A DNA stretch of 64,000 bases from positions 1 through 64,000 of the forward strand of contig CAJUJK010000014.1 of NCBI GenBank assembly GCA_910586705.1. The letters are read 5' to 3'. The stretch comes from an uncultured Lachnospiraceae bacterium (lineage in GTDB: Bacteria; Bacillota; Clostridia; Lachnospirales; Lachnospiraceae). The notes beneath the pieces were generated by a model, which was given only the letters and a program-made list of their open reading frames with translations, was not told the origin of the DNA and searched no databases. Positions 1-9,086 of the stretch are shown here, one piece after another; position 1 is the stretch's first letter; every line of letters begins with the position of its first letter. A program made the position numbers and the translations under genes.

Positions 1-369
1 TTTTCCCTGAAAATCTTTTTAAAATAACTCTTGACTATTTACCAAATTGCTTTCTACGCCGCAGACTTTGAAAGTTGTGGGCAAAAGTTTATATTTGTGG
101 TTTTTGTTTCCAGTCTGATAAGTTTAAAATAGCACTGTCAAAAGCGATTGTCAATAAAAATTTATCGAATCACGATAAAATATTATTTTTGCTCAATAAC
201 ATAGGAAGTATATAGGCAAAAGGCATAACACGATATGCAAAATAAGAATTTGCTATTTATATACAAATAATTTAAGATAGAGATATTATAATAAGCTGTT
301 TGTACAGATTGGAATTAGTACAGTTTCAAGGTAGTAAAAAACATGAAAGTTTCAGAATGGAGGGTTCGT
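1..369. other. AT-rich 5' flank without a gene
   Basis: No open frame with a ribosome site is visible here. The stretch is markedly richer in A and T than the genes that follow and probably holds the promoter of the reductase gene. The one clear element is a 7-base inverted repeat, TTTATCG (161-167) and CGATAAA (173-179), separated by five bases, which could be an operator. A TATAAT-like hexamer lies at 287-292, but no convincing -35 sits at the right distance. Confidence 0.4.
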
Positions 370-1500
370 ATGGTTTATCGTGATTTTCAGGGAATGCGGT
401 TATCAGCGCTTGGCTTGGGTGCGATGCGCCTGCCGGTAGTGAACGGCAATGACGCGGAAATTGACAGCGCGGCGACAGAAGAGATGGTTGCCTGTGCAAT
501 GGAGCAGGGGATCAATTACTATGATACTGCATGGGGATACCACAACGGAAATTCGGAACTGGTGATGGGAAAGACGCTGGCGAAATATCCGCGTGACAGC
601 TTTTATCTGGCAACCAAATTTCCCGGGTATGACTTGTCCAACATGCCGAAAGTGGAGGAAATTTTCGAGAAACAGCTCGAAAAGTGCGGCGTGGATTATT
701 TTGATTTTTATCTTTTCCACAATGTATGCGAGATGAATATTGATGCCTATCTGGATGAAAAATACGGTATTTATGCGTATCTGATGGAACAGAAGAAAAA
801 CGGGCGTATTAAGCATCTCGGCTTTTCCGCTCACGGAAGCTATGATGTGATGAAGCGGTTTCTGGAGGCATACGGCAAAGATATGGAGTTTTGCCAGATC
901 CAGTTAAATTATCTTGACTGGTCATTTCAGGATGCGAAGGGAAAAGTGGAGCTGTTAGAGTCTTATCATATTCCCGTCTGGGTGATGGAACCGCTGCGCG
1001 GCGGACGGCTGGCAAAACTTGCTGAGAAAGAAGAGACGGTATTAAAGGGTTTACGCCCGGAGGAAGGTATTCCGGCATGGGCATTCCGGTTTTTGCAGAG
1101 CATCCCCGGTGTGGTTGTGACGCTCTCGGGTATGTCTGATCTGGAGCAGTTGAAGGAGAATATTCGGACGTTTGAGACAGAAAAACCACTCTCAAAAGAG
1201 GAGATGGACACGCTTCTTTCCATCGCGGACGGCATGTTAAACGGCACGCTGCCCTGCACGGCATGTCGTTATTGTACAAGTCATTGTCCGCAGGGGCTTG
1301 ATATTCCCATGCTCTTAAACCTTTACAATGAGCACAGCTTTACGGGCGGCGGATTTATCGCGCCGATGGCGCTTTCCGCAGTACCGCAGGAAAAGCATCC
1401 TTCCGCCTGTGTCGGATGCCGGAGCTGCGAAAAAGTCTGTCCGCAGCAGATTAAGATTTCCGAGGCAATGTCGAATTTCAGCGAGAAACTGAAAGGATAA
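370..1500 (+). CDS. Aldo/keto reductase with C-terminal 4Fe-4S ferredoxin domain
   Basis: A 376-residue NAD(P)H-dependent oxidoreductase of the aldo/keto reductase fold, probably cytosolic. The catalytic tetrad is readable: Asp52 (YYDTAW), Tyr57 (WGYH), Lys83 (ATKF) and the His of LFHN. The C-terminal 80 residues carry two cysteine clusters, CTACRYCTSHCP and CVGCRSCEKVCP, as in the clostridial subfamily that couples the barrel to a ferredoxin-like domain. I chose the ATG at 370 over the one at 343 because GGAGGG ends five bases before it and the AKR fold starts directly after. The substrate cannot be told. The next gene starts 23 bases downstream, so the two are probably co-transcribed. Confidence 0.9.
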   Translation: MVYRDFQGMRLSALGLGAMRLPVVNGNDAEIDSAATEEMVACAMEQGINYYDTAWGYHNGNSELVMGKTLAKYPRDSFYLATKFPGYDLSNMPKVEEIFEKQLEKCGVDYFDFYLFHNVCEMNIDAYLDEKYGIYAYLMEQKKNGRIKHLGFSAHGSYDVMKRFLEAYGKDMEFCQIQLNYLDWSFQDAKGKVELLESYHIPVWVMEPLRGGRLAKLAEKEETVLKGLRPEEGIPAWAFRFLQSIPGVVVTLSGMSDLEQLKENIRTFETEKPLSKEEMDTLLSIADGMLNGTLPCTACRYCTSHCPQGLDIPMLLNLYNEHSFTGGGFIAPMALSAVPQEKHPSACVGCRSCEKVCPQQIKISEAMSNFSEKLKG

Positions 1501-1523
1501 TAAGAAAAGTCGGAGGGAAAAGG

Positions 1524-2549
1524 ATGAAAGCTTTATTTATCGGTGGCACAGGAATTATCAGTACGGCGATTGTAAAACGACTGGCGCAGATGCCTTTGTG
1601 GGAAGTCTGGCTTTTAAACCGCGGCAGTAGGAAGGACGTTGTGCCGGAGAATGTACATCAGATCATTGCAGATATCAAGGATGAAGAGGCGGTTGCCAAG
1701 CAGATTGCGGACCTTTCCTTTGACGTGGTCTGCGAGTTTATCGGTTTCCATGTGGAGGATGTGGAGCGGGATTACCGTCTGTTCCGGGGGAAAACAAAGC
1801 AGTATATTTACACCAGTTCCGCTTCGGCGTACCACAAGCCGGCAGCAGGGTATGTGGTGAACGAGGGGACCACCCTTGCAAACCCCCACTGGCAGTATTC
1901 CAGAGATAAGATTGCCTGTGAGGATTTTCTGATGAAAAAATACCGGGAAGAGGGATTTCCCGTCACAATTGTGCGCCCCAGTCACACTTACGACGAGCGC
2001 CATATTCCTCTCGGTGTACACGGAAAAAACGGATTCTGGCAGGTTATTAAGCGCATGATGGAGGGAAAGCCTGTTATCATTCAAGGCGACGGTACGTCTC
2101 TTTGGACGCTCACTTTTAACACCGATTTTGCCGTCGGATATACCAGTCTGATGGGAAACCGTCACGCTATTGGCGAGGCTTTCCAGATTACAGGGGACGA
2201 GACGCTCACTTGGAACCAGATTTACGCAACGATCGCGGATGCGCTTGACGTGGAATTGAAGCCCTATTATGTGGCTTCCGAATATCTGGCGGCTGTGGGG
2301 GATAAGTACGGGTATGATTTCGAGGGCAGTCTGATCGGGGATAAATCGGTTTCGGTTGTCTTTGACAACAGCAAGCTGAAGAGACTGGCGCCGGATATGC
2401 GGACGCAGGTGCGCTTCGATCAAGGTGTCAGAATGGCACTCGATTATGTTCTGTCACACCCAGAGGAATGCCAGAAGGAAGATCCCGAGTTTGACGACTG
2501 GTGCGACCGTGTGATCGCGGCGGTGGAGAAGTCGAAGAGGGAGGTTTGA
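1524..2549 (+). CDS. NAD-dependent epimerase/dehydratase family protein
   Basis: A 341-residue extended short-chain dehydrogenase. The N-terminus has the dinucleotide-binding GGTGIIS motif, a following LLNRGS strand end that would bind the adenosine ribose, and YTSSASAY in the middle where the family keeps its active-site region. The length fits sugar-nucleotide epimerases and the related chloroplast-RNA-binding-like group. The start is well placed after CGGAGGGAAAAGG. It follows the aldo/keto reductase closely and ends before a strong hairpin terminator. The substrate is unknown; a nucleotide sugar or a small hydroxy compound is possible. Confidence 0.85.
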   Translation: MKALFIGGTGIISTAIVKRLAQMPLWEVWLLNRGSRKDVVPENVHQIIADIKDEEAVAKQIADLSFDVVCEFIGFHVEDVERDYRLFRGKTKQYIYTSSASAYHKPAAGYVVNEGTTLANPHWQYSRDKIACEDFLMKKYREEGFPVTIVRPSHTYDERHIPLGVHGKNGFWQVIKRMMEGKPVIIQGDGTSLWTLTFNTDFAVGYTSLMGNRHAIGEAFQITGDETLTWNQIYATIADALDVELKPYYVASEYLAAVGDKYGYDFEGSLIGDKSVSVVFDNSKLKRLAPDMRTQVRFDQGVRMALDYVLSHPEECQKEDPEFDDWCDRVIAAVEKSKREV

Positions 2550-2595
2550 TACGATCTAGCATTAAAGCGCATCTTCGTCATTGCGGAGGCGCGCA

Positions 2596-2646
2596 AAAAG
2601 AAGTATCGCTTCACAAAATATATTTTTGAGAAACGATACTTCTTTT
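2596..2646. terminator. Bidirectional rho-independent terminator
   Basis: A 13-base perfect inverted repeat, AAAAGAAGTATCG (2596-2608) and CGATACTTCTTTT (2634-2646), lies between two converging genes. The A-run on one side and T-run on the other would let it end transcription from both directions. Confidence 0.8.
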
Positions 2647-2675
2647 ATTTTATAGGCATGAATTTGAATGATTTT

Positions 2676-3461
2676 TTACAGTCTCACATCTACCGGATGA
2701 TAGCTGTAAGATGCCTGTGCCTCCAAGACTTCGGCTTCAGGTGCATCGGAGACGCTTTCTGTCTGCTTCTCATCACCCTTTTCATCGCCGGACACATTCT
2801 TCGCCTCTTTATCTTTGTCCTCTGTACGATTTTCCGCATTGTCTTTTTCAGAAGCGCTCTTGAGTTCTTCGCCTGCCTCTGCCAGAGACGCGAGCTGGTC
2901 TGAGGTGGCTTTCTGTGCCGCTTCCTTTGCGTCGGAAAGTTCGGCTTCTTTCAGCCCCACATTGCTGCTGCCGCCTCTGCTGGAATCTAACGCAATTTCC
3001 GATTCCAGAACATTTGCCCTGCCTTCCATTTTCCTAGCGGTACTTCCTTGTACGCTTGCCTGTTTCATGGAAACGTCCGCGGAAACCATAGCGGTCATGC
3101 TGCTTGCAGACATAACGGCATTCGGATTTTCATTCTGGGTATTCTTCTTCTGGGTACCCATCAGATCATCGAAGGAGGATTTTTCTTTTTTCTTTTCCCG
3201 CTCTTCCCGCTTCACGTCGATCTGGTGCTGGCGGAGCTGGATCTGCAGTTCGCTGATCTGCTTCTGGATTTCCTGCCGCTTTTTCATTTTCGTGTCTGCA
3301 GGCATCTCCTGATTGGAAGAAATTTCTTTTAAGTCGTTTTGCAGTTTTTCAATCTGCTGCTGCAGGTTTTTGCTCTCTGTGTCCATCTGTCCGCTTTTGC
3401 CTGCTGTCATTCCCGCCGTATTCTGGGATGCGCCTGTGCCGCCTATTCCGTTTATGTTCAT
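2676..3461 (-). CDS. FlxA-like family protein
   Basis: A 261-residue, highly charged protein. It opens with a glycine/serine-rich stretch (NINGIGGTGASQNTAG) and continues with a predicted coiled coil from about residue 35 to 110 with heptads such as IEKLQNDLKEIS and ISELQIQLRQHQ. The N-terminal half matches FlxA-like proteins of clostridia, whose function is unknown. The C-terminal half is low-complexity, rich in Glu, Ala, Ser and Asp. The ATG at 3461 was preferred to an upstream start because GGAG sits five bases before it. No signal peptide or membrane segment is visible, so a cytosolic or structural role is likely. Confidence 0.7.
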   Translation of the reverse strand: MNINGIGGTGASQNTAGMTAGKSGQMDTESKNLQQQIEKLQNDLKEISSNQEMPADTKMKKRQEIQKQISELQIQLRQHQIDVKREEREKKKEKSSFDDLMGTQKKNTQNENPNAVMSASSMTAMVSADVSMKQASVQGSTARKMEGRANVLESEIALDSSRGGSSNVGLKEAELSDAKEAAQKATSDQLASLAEAGEELKSASEKDNAENRTEDKDKEAKNVSGDEKGDEKQTESVSDAPEAEVLEAQASYSYHPVDVRL

Positions 3462-3799
3462 AAGTTCTCCTTTCCCGCGCACGCTTCGCTCGTGGATGCT
3501 GTCAAAATTACAGAAGAAGTTATTTCGCCGGGTGCGCGCAGACATAAAATTCGTATGTCATCTTCTTCTCTGCTCTTTATTTCGTCGCCACAGCAGGGTT
3601 TATCAAGAGGGCATGTTGCGGAAGAACTTTTATTCGTTGTGAAGATATAAGCAGAGTGTCAGCGCCGCTCGAATGCGATTATTTGCAGTCAGACCGCTCT
3701 GTTTTCTAAACGAGTTTCGTCTGTCAATCCTGTTTTGTCTCGTCTTCCCGGGTCGTTTTGCCGTTGGCGTAAGTAACAGGCAGACAGACGAGGGGCGGT
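3462..3799. other. Intergenic stretch with leader hairpin and deletion edge
   Basis: I see no intact gene here. On the minus strand it is the leader of the FlxA-like gene and contains the 7-base inverted repeat CGCGCAC/GTGCGCG (around 3475-3535) just before the ribosome site. The right part runs into the truncated permease; nothing upstream of 3800 in that frame looks like permease sequence, and a stop codon lies at 3770-3772, so the break point of the decayed operon is in or next to this stretch. Confidence 0.4.
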
Positions 3800-4243
3800 T
3801 TGGCGGTCGGCAATCTGATCATTGTGAGGAATTTCTTTGAGAACAGTATTCCGAAGGAAATGATTGAGGCAGCCAATATCGACGGGGCTTCCAAATGGAC
3901 GACATTCATTAAGATTGTGGTGCCTTTAAGCCGTTCCATCATGGCGGTTATGGTGGTGTTCAGTATGGTGGCGTACTGGAACGACTGGTTTACATCCATG
4001 ATTTATCTGCCGTCCCCGAATAAGGCGCCCCTGCCGCTTGTATTGAGGAACATACTGATTAAGAGCTCTGCCAGCGCAAGTCAGGCGAGTACCATATCGG
4101 GCGGGTTTGCGGAACTGAACAAAATGACGGAGATGATCAAGTTTTCCTCCATCATTATCGCGGCGCTGCCGATGCTGATTATTTATCCGTTTGTACAGAA
4201 GTATTTTGAAAAAGGGTTTATGGCTGGCGCGGTGAAAGGCTGA
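3800..4243 (+). pseudogene. Sugar ABC permease remnant (LplC/YtcP type), N-terminus missing
   Basis: Only the last 147 residues remain of a binding-protein-dependent sugar permease that is normally about 290-300 residues long. The EAA loop that contacts the ATPase is present (EAANIDGASKWTTFIKIVVP), followed by the typical end FVQKYFEKGFMAGAVKG. The open frame begins only at a TTG without a ribosome site, and the first four or five membrane helices are absent. It belongs to the sucrose/fructan locus with the binding-protein remnant, GH32 and fructokinase downstream. The intact homologue at 41165-42046 shows what is missing. Almost certainly non-functional. Confidence 0.85.
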
Positions 4244-4276
4244 CGGCAAAAGAAGATAACGGAAAGAGTAAATCTG

Positions 4277-5056
4277 ATGGATGTGGAGATGTTCAGCCAG
4301 ACGGATACGCAGTTGATTTCCAAGTGCTCACAGGGCTATGTGGGTGTATCTACATGGTGGTATATTGAGGAACTAATGGGAGATTACGAAAAGGACTATG
4401 TGTTTTTGCCCATTCTCGACGGACCGGACGGCACGCACAACGTGACAATCCGCACCGGCGGCGGTATCAACAGCGGGCAGCTCAATATTACGAAAGCTTG
4501 CAAAAGCCCGGCAAATCTTCTAAAATTTTATGACAAGTGGTATGCGCCAGAGATCGTCATGCAGCTTCACTATGGACCGATCGGCACTTATTTTACAGGA
4601 CAGGACGAAAACGGCGTATGGCTGAGCATTTCCGATGAAGAGAGCCGGGAAACATACGGAAAAAGTTCCGGCGAGTTAAAGGGCGAGTGTGAGGTGGCAG
4701 GACCGAAGCTGATTCTCAGCGATTACTATCAGACCACTTTCAGAATGGAGGACAGAGCCATCGAGCGTCTGACGGATCTGTATGATTTCTGGATGCCCTA
4801 TGTGGAAGATACATCGACTTATCCTGTGGACTGTGTGTTTACGGGAAGGGAACTGGACGATATCGACTGGTATAAGGGAAATTTTGAGAGTGCGGTTTCC
4901 GAACAGGAAGGGCTGTGGATCAAGAACGGTGGGCCTACGGATGAGGAGTGGAATGCCTATATTGAGCATCTGAAAAAGAAATGCGGCATGGAGAAACTGT
5001 TGACCTTATATCAGAACGCGTATAACCGTTATTCCGGCAAAGCTTCCGCAGAATAA
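4277..5056 (+). pseudogene. Extracellular solute-binding protein remnant (LplA-like), N-terminus missing
   Basis: A 259-residue frame corresponding to the C-terminal half of a lipoprotein sugar-binding protein of the LplA class, normally 500-580 residues. It lacks a signal peptide and lipobox and begins in the middle of the fold (MDVEMFSQTD). Late-family features are present, such as TGGGINSG, a DKWYAPE segment and a C-terminal helix with NAYNRY. It is in the same frame as the permease remnant, separated by one stop codon and 33 bases, so about half of the gene was lost between the two. The loss of both transporter parts suggests two deletions or one complex event. Not expected to be exported. 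Confidence 0.8.
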
Positions 5057-5140
5057 GATCCGTGGAGACAGGCAGAGAACAAAGAGTGGGAAACGACCGA
5101 CGGGTGAGATTGTAGAAAAGATTGGACATGGAGGTATTTT

Positions 5141-6625
5141 ATGGTAAGCCAGACGTTACGCGACGCGAGAAAATATGAAGAGGCTATGGAGAAAAAAATC
5201 GTCAGTGAAAACCGTCCCGGTTTTCATCTGGCGGCAAGAGTGGGGTGGATGAACGATCCCAACGGATTTTCTTATTACAAAGGGGAATATCATCTGTTTT
5301 ATCAGTACAATCCCTATGATTCCCACTGGGGACCGATGCACTGGGGCCATGCGGTGAGCAAAGACCTGCTGCACTGGGAGTATCTGCCGGCGGCGCTTGC
5401 GCCGGATGCGGACTTTGACAGGGACGGCTGCTTTTCAGGCAGCGCGGCAGTTTTGCCGGACGGACGGCAGCTGTTGATTTATACGGGTGTAGTCCGGGAG
5501 ACACAGCCGGACGGCAGTATGCGTGACGTGCAGACACAGTGCCTCGCGGTGGGCGACGGCGTGGACTATGAAAAGTATGCGGGCAATCCGGTACTCACAA
5601 AGGAGGATCTGCCGGACAACGGAAGCAAGTTTGATTTCCGCGATCCCAAGATATGGAGGGCACCCGACGGCACTTACCGCTGTGTCGTGGGAAACTGCAC
5701 GCCCGAGAGGGACGGACAGATTCTTCTCTTCAGCAGCGGGGACGGATTTAGGTGGAAGTACGAAAAAATATTGGCGGCGAACAATAAACGTTACGGCATG
5801 ATGTGGGAGTGCCCGGACTTCTTTGAGCTGGACGGTAAGGGCGTGCTGCTCACCAGTCCTATGGATATGCTGCCGCAGGGCTTTGAGTATCACAATGGAA
5901 ACGGCACCTTATGTCTGATCGGTTCCTACAATAACGACAGCGATATCTTTACGGAGGAACACAATCAGGCGATAGATTACGGGATTGACTTCTATGCGAC
6001 GCAGACGCTGCTTACCCCGGATGGCAGGAGAGTGATGATCGGCTGGATGCAGAACTGGGATACCTGTAATCTCCACGCGCCCGACCAGCCGTGGTTCGGG
6101 CAGATGAGCCTGCCGAGAGAATTGTCGATACGTGACGGCAGGCTGTACCAGAATCCCGTGCGCGAGTTGGAAAACCTGCGCGGAGAAGAGGTGCGGCATG
6201 AAAATGTGACCTTTCACGATGTGATAAAGCTTGCCGGGGTGGAAGGCAGGAAAGTGGATATGGAACTGACGCTGCGCCCTGCGGATGCAGAAAATATTTA
6301 CCACAAGTTCGCGGTGCGGTTTGCGCAGAACGACACTTACCATACTTCCGTCAGTTTCAGACCGCACGAGTCCATCGTCAAGATAGACAGAAAATTTTCG
6401 GGTTCAAGGCGTGCCATTATTCATCAGCGCCGTTGCCAAGTGCGCAGCAAAGATGGTAATATAAAGATGCGTATCATATTGGACAGATTCAGTGTGGAAG
6501 TGTTCGTGAATGACGGTGAATATGTGCTGAGCGCCACCTTGTATACGGATCTTGCGGCGGAGGGCATCTCCTTTTTCGCGGACGGGGATGTGACGATGGA
6601 TGTCGTGAAGTACGCACTGGACTAG
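5141..6625 (+). CDS. GH32 beta-fructofuranosidase / sucrose-6-phosphate hydrolase
   Basis: A 494-residue glycoside hydrolase family 32 enzyme that splits sucrose, sucrose-6-phosphate or short fructans. The three catalytic carboxylates are visible: Asp39 in WMNDPNG (nucleophile), Asp168 in FRDPKIW (transition-state stabiliser) and Glu223 in WECPDFF (acid/base). The five-bladed propeller is followed by a C-terminal beta-sandwich. No signal peptide, so it acts in the cytoplasm on imported sugar. The ATG follows GGAGG at a good distance. The neighbouring fructokinase would phosphorylate the released fructose. With no PTS gene nearby, unphosphorylated substrate is more likely, but its transporter here is broken. 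Confidence 0.93.
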   Translation: MVSQTLRDARKYEEAMEKKIVSENRPGFHLAARVGWMNDPNGFSYYKGEYHLFYQYNPYDSHWGPMHWGHAVSKDLLHWEYLPAALAPDADFDRDGCFSGSAAVLPDGRQLLIYTGVVRETQPDGSMRDVQTQCLAVGDGVDYEKYAGNPVLTKEDLPDNGSKFDFRDPKIWRAPDGTYRCVVGNCTPERDGQILLFSSGDGFRWKYEKILAANNKRYGMMWECPDFFELDGKGVLLTSPMDMLPQGFEYHNGNGTLCLIGSYNNDSDIFTEEHNQAIDYGIDFYATQTLLTPDGRRVMIGWMQNWDTCNLHAPDQPWFGQMSLPRELSIRDGRLYQNPVRELENLRGEEVRHENVTFHDVIKLAGVEGRKVDMELTLRPADAENIYHKFAVRFAQNDTYHTSVSFRPHESIVKIDRKFSGSRRAIIHQRRCQVRSKDGNIKMRIILDRFSVEVFVNDGEYVLSATLYTDLAAEGISFFADGDVTMDVVKYALD

Positions 6626-6649
6626 TGTGACAATGGGAGGAAACAGTGA

Positions 6650-7612
6650 ATGAAGAAATATGACGTGACTGCGCTTGGAGAGCTGCTGATTGACTTTACG
6701 GAGAATGGTGTCAGCGGACAGGGAAACACTATTTATGAGGCAAATCCCGGCGGTGCGCCATGCAACGTGCTCGCCATGCTGGCAAAACTGGAGAGAAAGA
6801 CCGCGTTTATCGGCAAAGTGGGACAGGATATTTTTGGGAACCGTCTCAAGGACATTCTGGCTGAGACAGGAATTGATATTTCCAATCTGGTGATGGACAA
6901 AGACATCAGAACGACTCTGGCGTTTGTGGAGACATTCCCGGACGGGGACAGGGACTTTTCCTTTTACAGAAATCCCGGTGCGGACATGATGCTGCGGGAG
7001 GATGAAGTGCGTGAGGATATCCTGCGGGACACGAAAATATTTCATTTTGGCACGCTGTCCATGACCCACGAGGAAGTCAGACGGGCGACGAAGAAGGCGG
7101 TGGAGACGGCGAAGGCAGCAGGGGCGGTTCTCTCTTTTGACCCGAATCTGCGGGAGCCTCTGTGGAACTCTCTGGAGGAGGCAAAAGAACAGACGGCTTA
7201 TGGGCTGTCCAAATGCGATTTCTTGAAAATTTCCGACAATGAGATCCGATGGTTCACCGGGGAAGAGGATTTCGACGCCGGTATCCGTAAACTGCGGGAG
7301 CAGTATGACATTCCGCTGATCGTTCTGTCCATGGGAAAAGACGGGAGCCGTGCCTATTATAAAGATTTTCGCGTGGAAGCCGCGCCGTTTTTGCAGGAAA
7401 ATACGATAGAGACGACAGGAGCGGGAGACACCTTCGGCGCCTGCTGTCTGCATTATGTGCTACAGTGCGGCTTAGACGGATTTGATGAGGACAGTCTGCG
7501 GGAAATGCTGGTCTTCGCCAATGCGGCGGCGTCCATTATCACGACCCGAAAGGGAGCGCTCCGCGTCATGCCCACCATGAATGAGGTGCAGGAACTTATC
7601 AGAAAATGTTAA
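6650..7612 (+). CDS. Fructokinase, PfkB family
   Basis: A 320-residue ribokinase-family sugar kinase, most likely fructokinase, giving fructose-6-phosphate for glycolysis. It has the N-terminal GELLIDF and NPGGAPCNV substrate-binding motifs and the C-terminal PfkB signature TTGAGDTFGACC with the catalytic Asp. Length is normal. It starts 24 bases after the GH32 gene behind GGAGG and is clearly in the same operon. A palindromic terminator follows. Function as a fructokinase is inferred from the GH32 neighbour; other PfkB substrates cannot be excluded from motifs alone. Confidence 0.9.
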   Translation: MKKYDVTALGELLIDFTENGVSGQGNTIYEANPGGAPCNVLAMLAKLERKTAFIGKVGQDIFGNRLKDILAETGIDISNLVMDKDIRTTLAFVETFPDGDRDFSFYRNPGADMMLREDEVREDILRDTKIFHFGTLSMTHEEVRRATKKAVETAKAAGAVLSFDPNLREPLWNSLEEAKEQTAYGLSKCDFLKISDNEIRWFTGEEDFDAGIRKLREQYDIPLIVLSMGKDGSRAYYKDFRVEAAPFLQENTIETTGAGDTFGACCLHYVLQCGLDGFDEDSLREMLVFANAAASIITTRKGALRVMPTMNEVQELIRKC

Positions 7613-7654
7613 TAAGGAATATTGTCGTTTCACAGTATGCGGGCGACATGGCGG

Positions 7655-7673
7655 GCAGGGAAATTTTCCCTGC
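7655..7673. terminator. Palindromic terminator between converging genes
   Basis: GCAGGGAAA (7655-7663) and TTTCCCTGC (7665-7673) form a nearly loop-less 9-base inverted repeat ending at the last base before the converging kinase gene. It probably stops transcription from the fructokinase operon and perhaps in both directions. Confidence 0.55.
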
Positions 7674-9086
7674 TCAATTTGTCTGCAGCATGACTCGCAG
7701 CACACAGCATTTTTCTTGTTGATATATTTCTCTGCCAATCTCGATATCACCCAGATACTTTTGCGCCGCATGGCGGATGGAACTGAGACCGAAACCGTGC
7801 CCTTCCCCTTCTTTTGTGGTGAAGGGAAGTCCGCTCTGTTCGTCCGTATTCAGTTCGCCCGTAAAGCTGTTGGCGATTTCGATAAAATACATATTTTTCC
7901 TGCGGTAAGAGGAGAGGAAAATATGTGGCGCAGGGGAGTCTTCCCGCCCGATCGCTTCGATGGCGTTGGAAAGCCCATTATTTAAAATAATACTGATATC
8001 AAAGGCATTGATTTCACTGTCGGCGGGGTAATGGAAGTCGCAGGTAAAAGCAATGCCTTTTTCATCCATTTCCTTCTTGCGGTCGGAGAGAATGACATCC
8101 GTCACGGGATTGCCGCTTGCAATTTTGCAGGACGCTGTCTGCATCTGCTCCTGCAAAGCTGCCGCATAGGCACTGGCTTCCTCGGATTCCCCCTGCGCGT
8201 AAAGCTGTTTGAGGGTCATCAGATGATTGCCCATATCGTGGCGCAGGGCGCGCATGTCTTTGTAGAGACGCTCCGCCTCAGAAATGTGGGATTTCAGATC
8301 CTGCATCTGTCTGGAAAATATTTCCCGCCGTCTGTCCTCCTCCTGTTCGGTTTTCCACCGACGAAACAGCCAGATGATGACAAGGTTAGTCGCATAACAG
8401 ATAGCTGCGTAAATTGCGATCAGCATTTCATAACCGATTTTTACCGACAATGATGCCTGTTCAAGTGCATTTGTGTTAGCACTATAATAAAAAAGGATCA
8501 TCGCATAGGCGCATATGCCGGATAAAGAGGGAATGACCAGAATCAAAAGTTCCCGCATTTTCATGTACTCCTGTTTTTTGCCATAAATCTTCAGCAAAAA
8601 CCAGACGCTGCCAAACATCAGAAGAAAACCGATCAGTGCATCCCGCACGCAGTCCATGATAGAAAGCCTGAGCCAGAAGGCTTCGTCTTTATCGGCAAAA
8701 AGCCGGACATAGAATAGCGACGGGATGAGGGATATCTGACCTACAATACGCCATACCTGCCAGCGTAGACTGAAAAAAGAGATGGAGAGAAAAAGCTTCT
8801 GGCTGATATATATGGGATTGAGCAGACACATGACAAGAAATGCCCCCGAAATACCGATGCCGTAGGCAAGCATGACATTAATATAATACGGCATGTATTG
8901 CAGAAACAGCATAATGCCGGCATAGGTCGCAGCGACCAACCATATCCGTGATTTTTGCAGACGGCAGGAGGACTTATCCGAGAGAAACGGTATGATCAAA
9001 AAAGCATAGCAATAGGTGGTAAACAGCGTTGTGGTGAGTGAATATATATGATTTAAAATTTCGTAGTATTGACCCAGATCGTTCAT
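7674..9086 (-). CDS. GHKL sensor histidine kinase (AgrC/VirS type)
   Basis: A 470-residue membrane sensor kinase. Residues about 10-235 contain six hydrophobic segments, followed by a coiled linker, the phospho-acceptor region ALRHDMGNHLMTL (His near 285), an N-box with NNGLSNAIEAI and a glycine box GHGFGLSSIRH. This is the architecture of peptide- or lipid-sensing AgrC-like kinases. The stop overlaps nothing downstream, while its start overlaps the response regulator stop by four bases (ATGA), so the two are translated together. No AgrB or AgrD gene is seen nearby, so the signal is unknown. Confidence 0.9.
   Translation of the reverse strand: MNDLGQYYEILNHIYSLTTTLFTTYCYAFLIIPFLSDKSSCRLQKSRIWLVAATYAGIMLFLQYMPYYINVMLAYGIGISGAFLVMCLLNPIYISQKLFLSISFFSLRWQVWRIVGQISLIPSLFYVRLFADKDEAFWLRLSIMDCVRDALIGFLLMFGSVWFLLKIYGKKQEYMKMRELLILVIPSLSGICAYAMILFYYSANTNALEQASLSVKIGYEMLIAIYAAICYATNLVIIWLFRRWKTEQEEDRRREIFSRQMQDLKSHISEAERLYKDMRALRHDMGNHLMTLKQLYAQGESEEASAYAAALQEQMQTASCKIASGNPVTDVILSDRKKEMDEKGIAFTCDFHYPADSEINAFDISIILNNGLSNAIEAIGREDSPAPHIFLSSYRRKNMYFIEIANSFTGELNTDEQSGLPFTTKEGEGHGFGLSSIRHAAQKYLGDIEIGREIYQQEKCCVLRVMLQTN

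Noticed and set aside
6404..7453. Long minus-strand frame of 349 codons across GH32 and fructokinase
   Set aside because: It is antisense to two clearly recognisable enzymes, has no ribosome site and a basic, low-complexity composition typical of shadow frames. The same applies to the frame 1614-2423.
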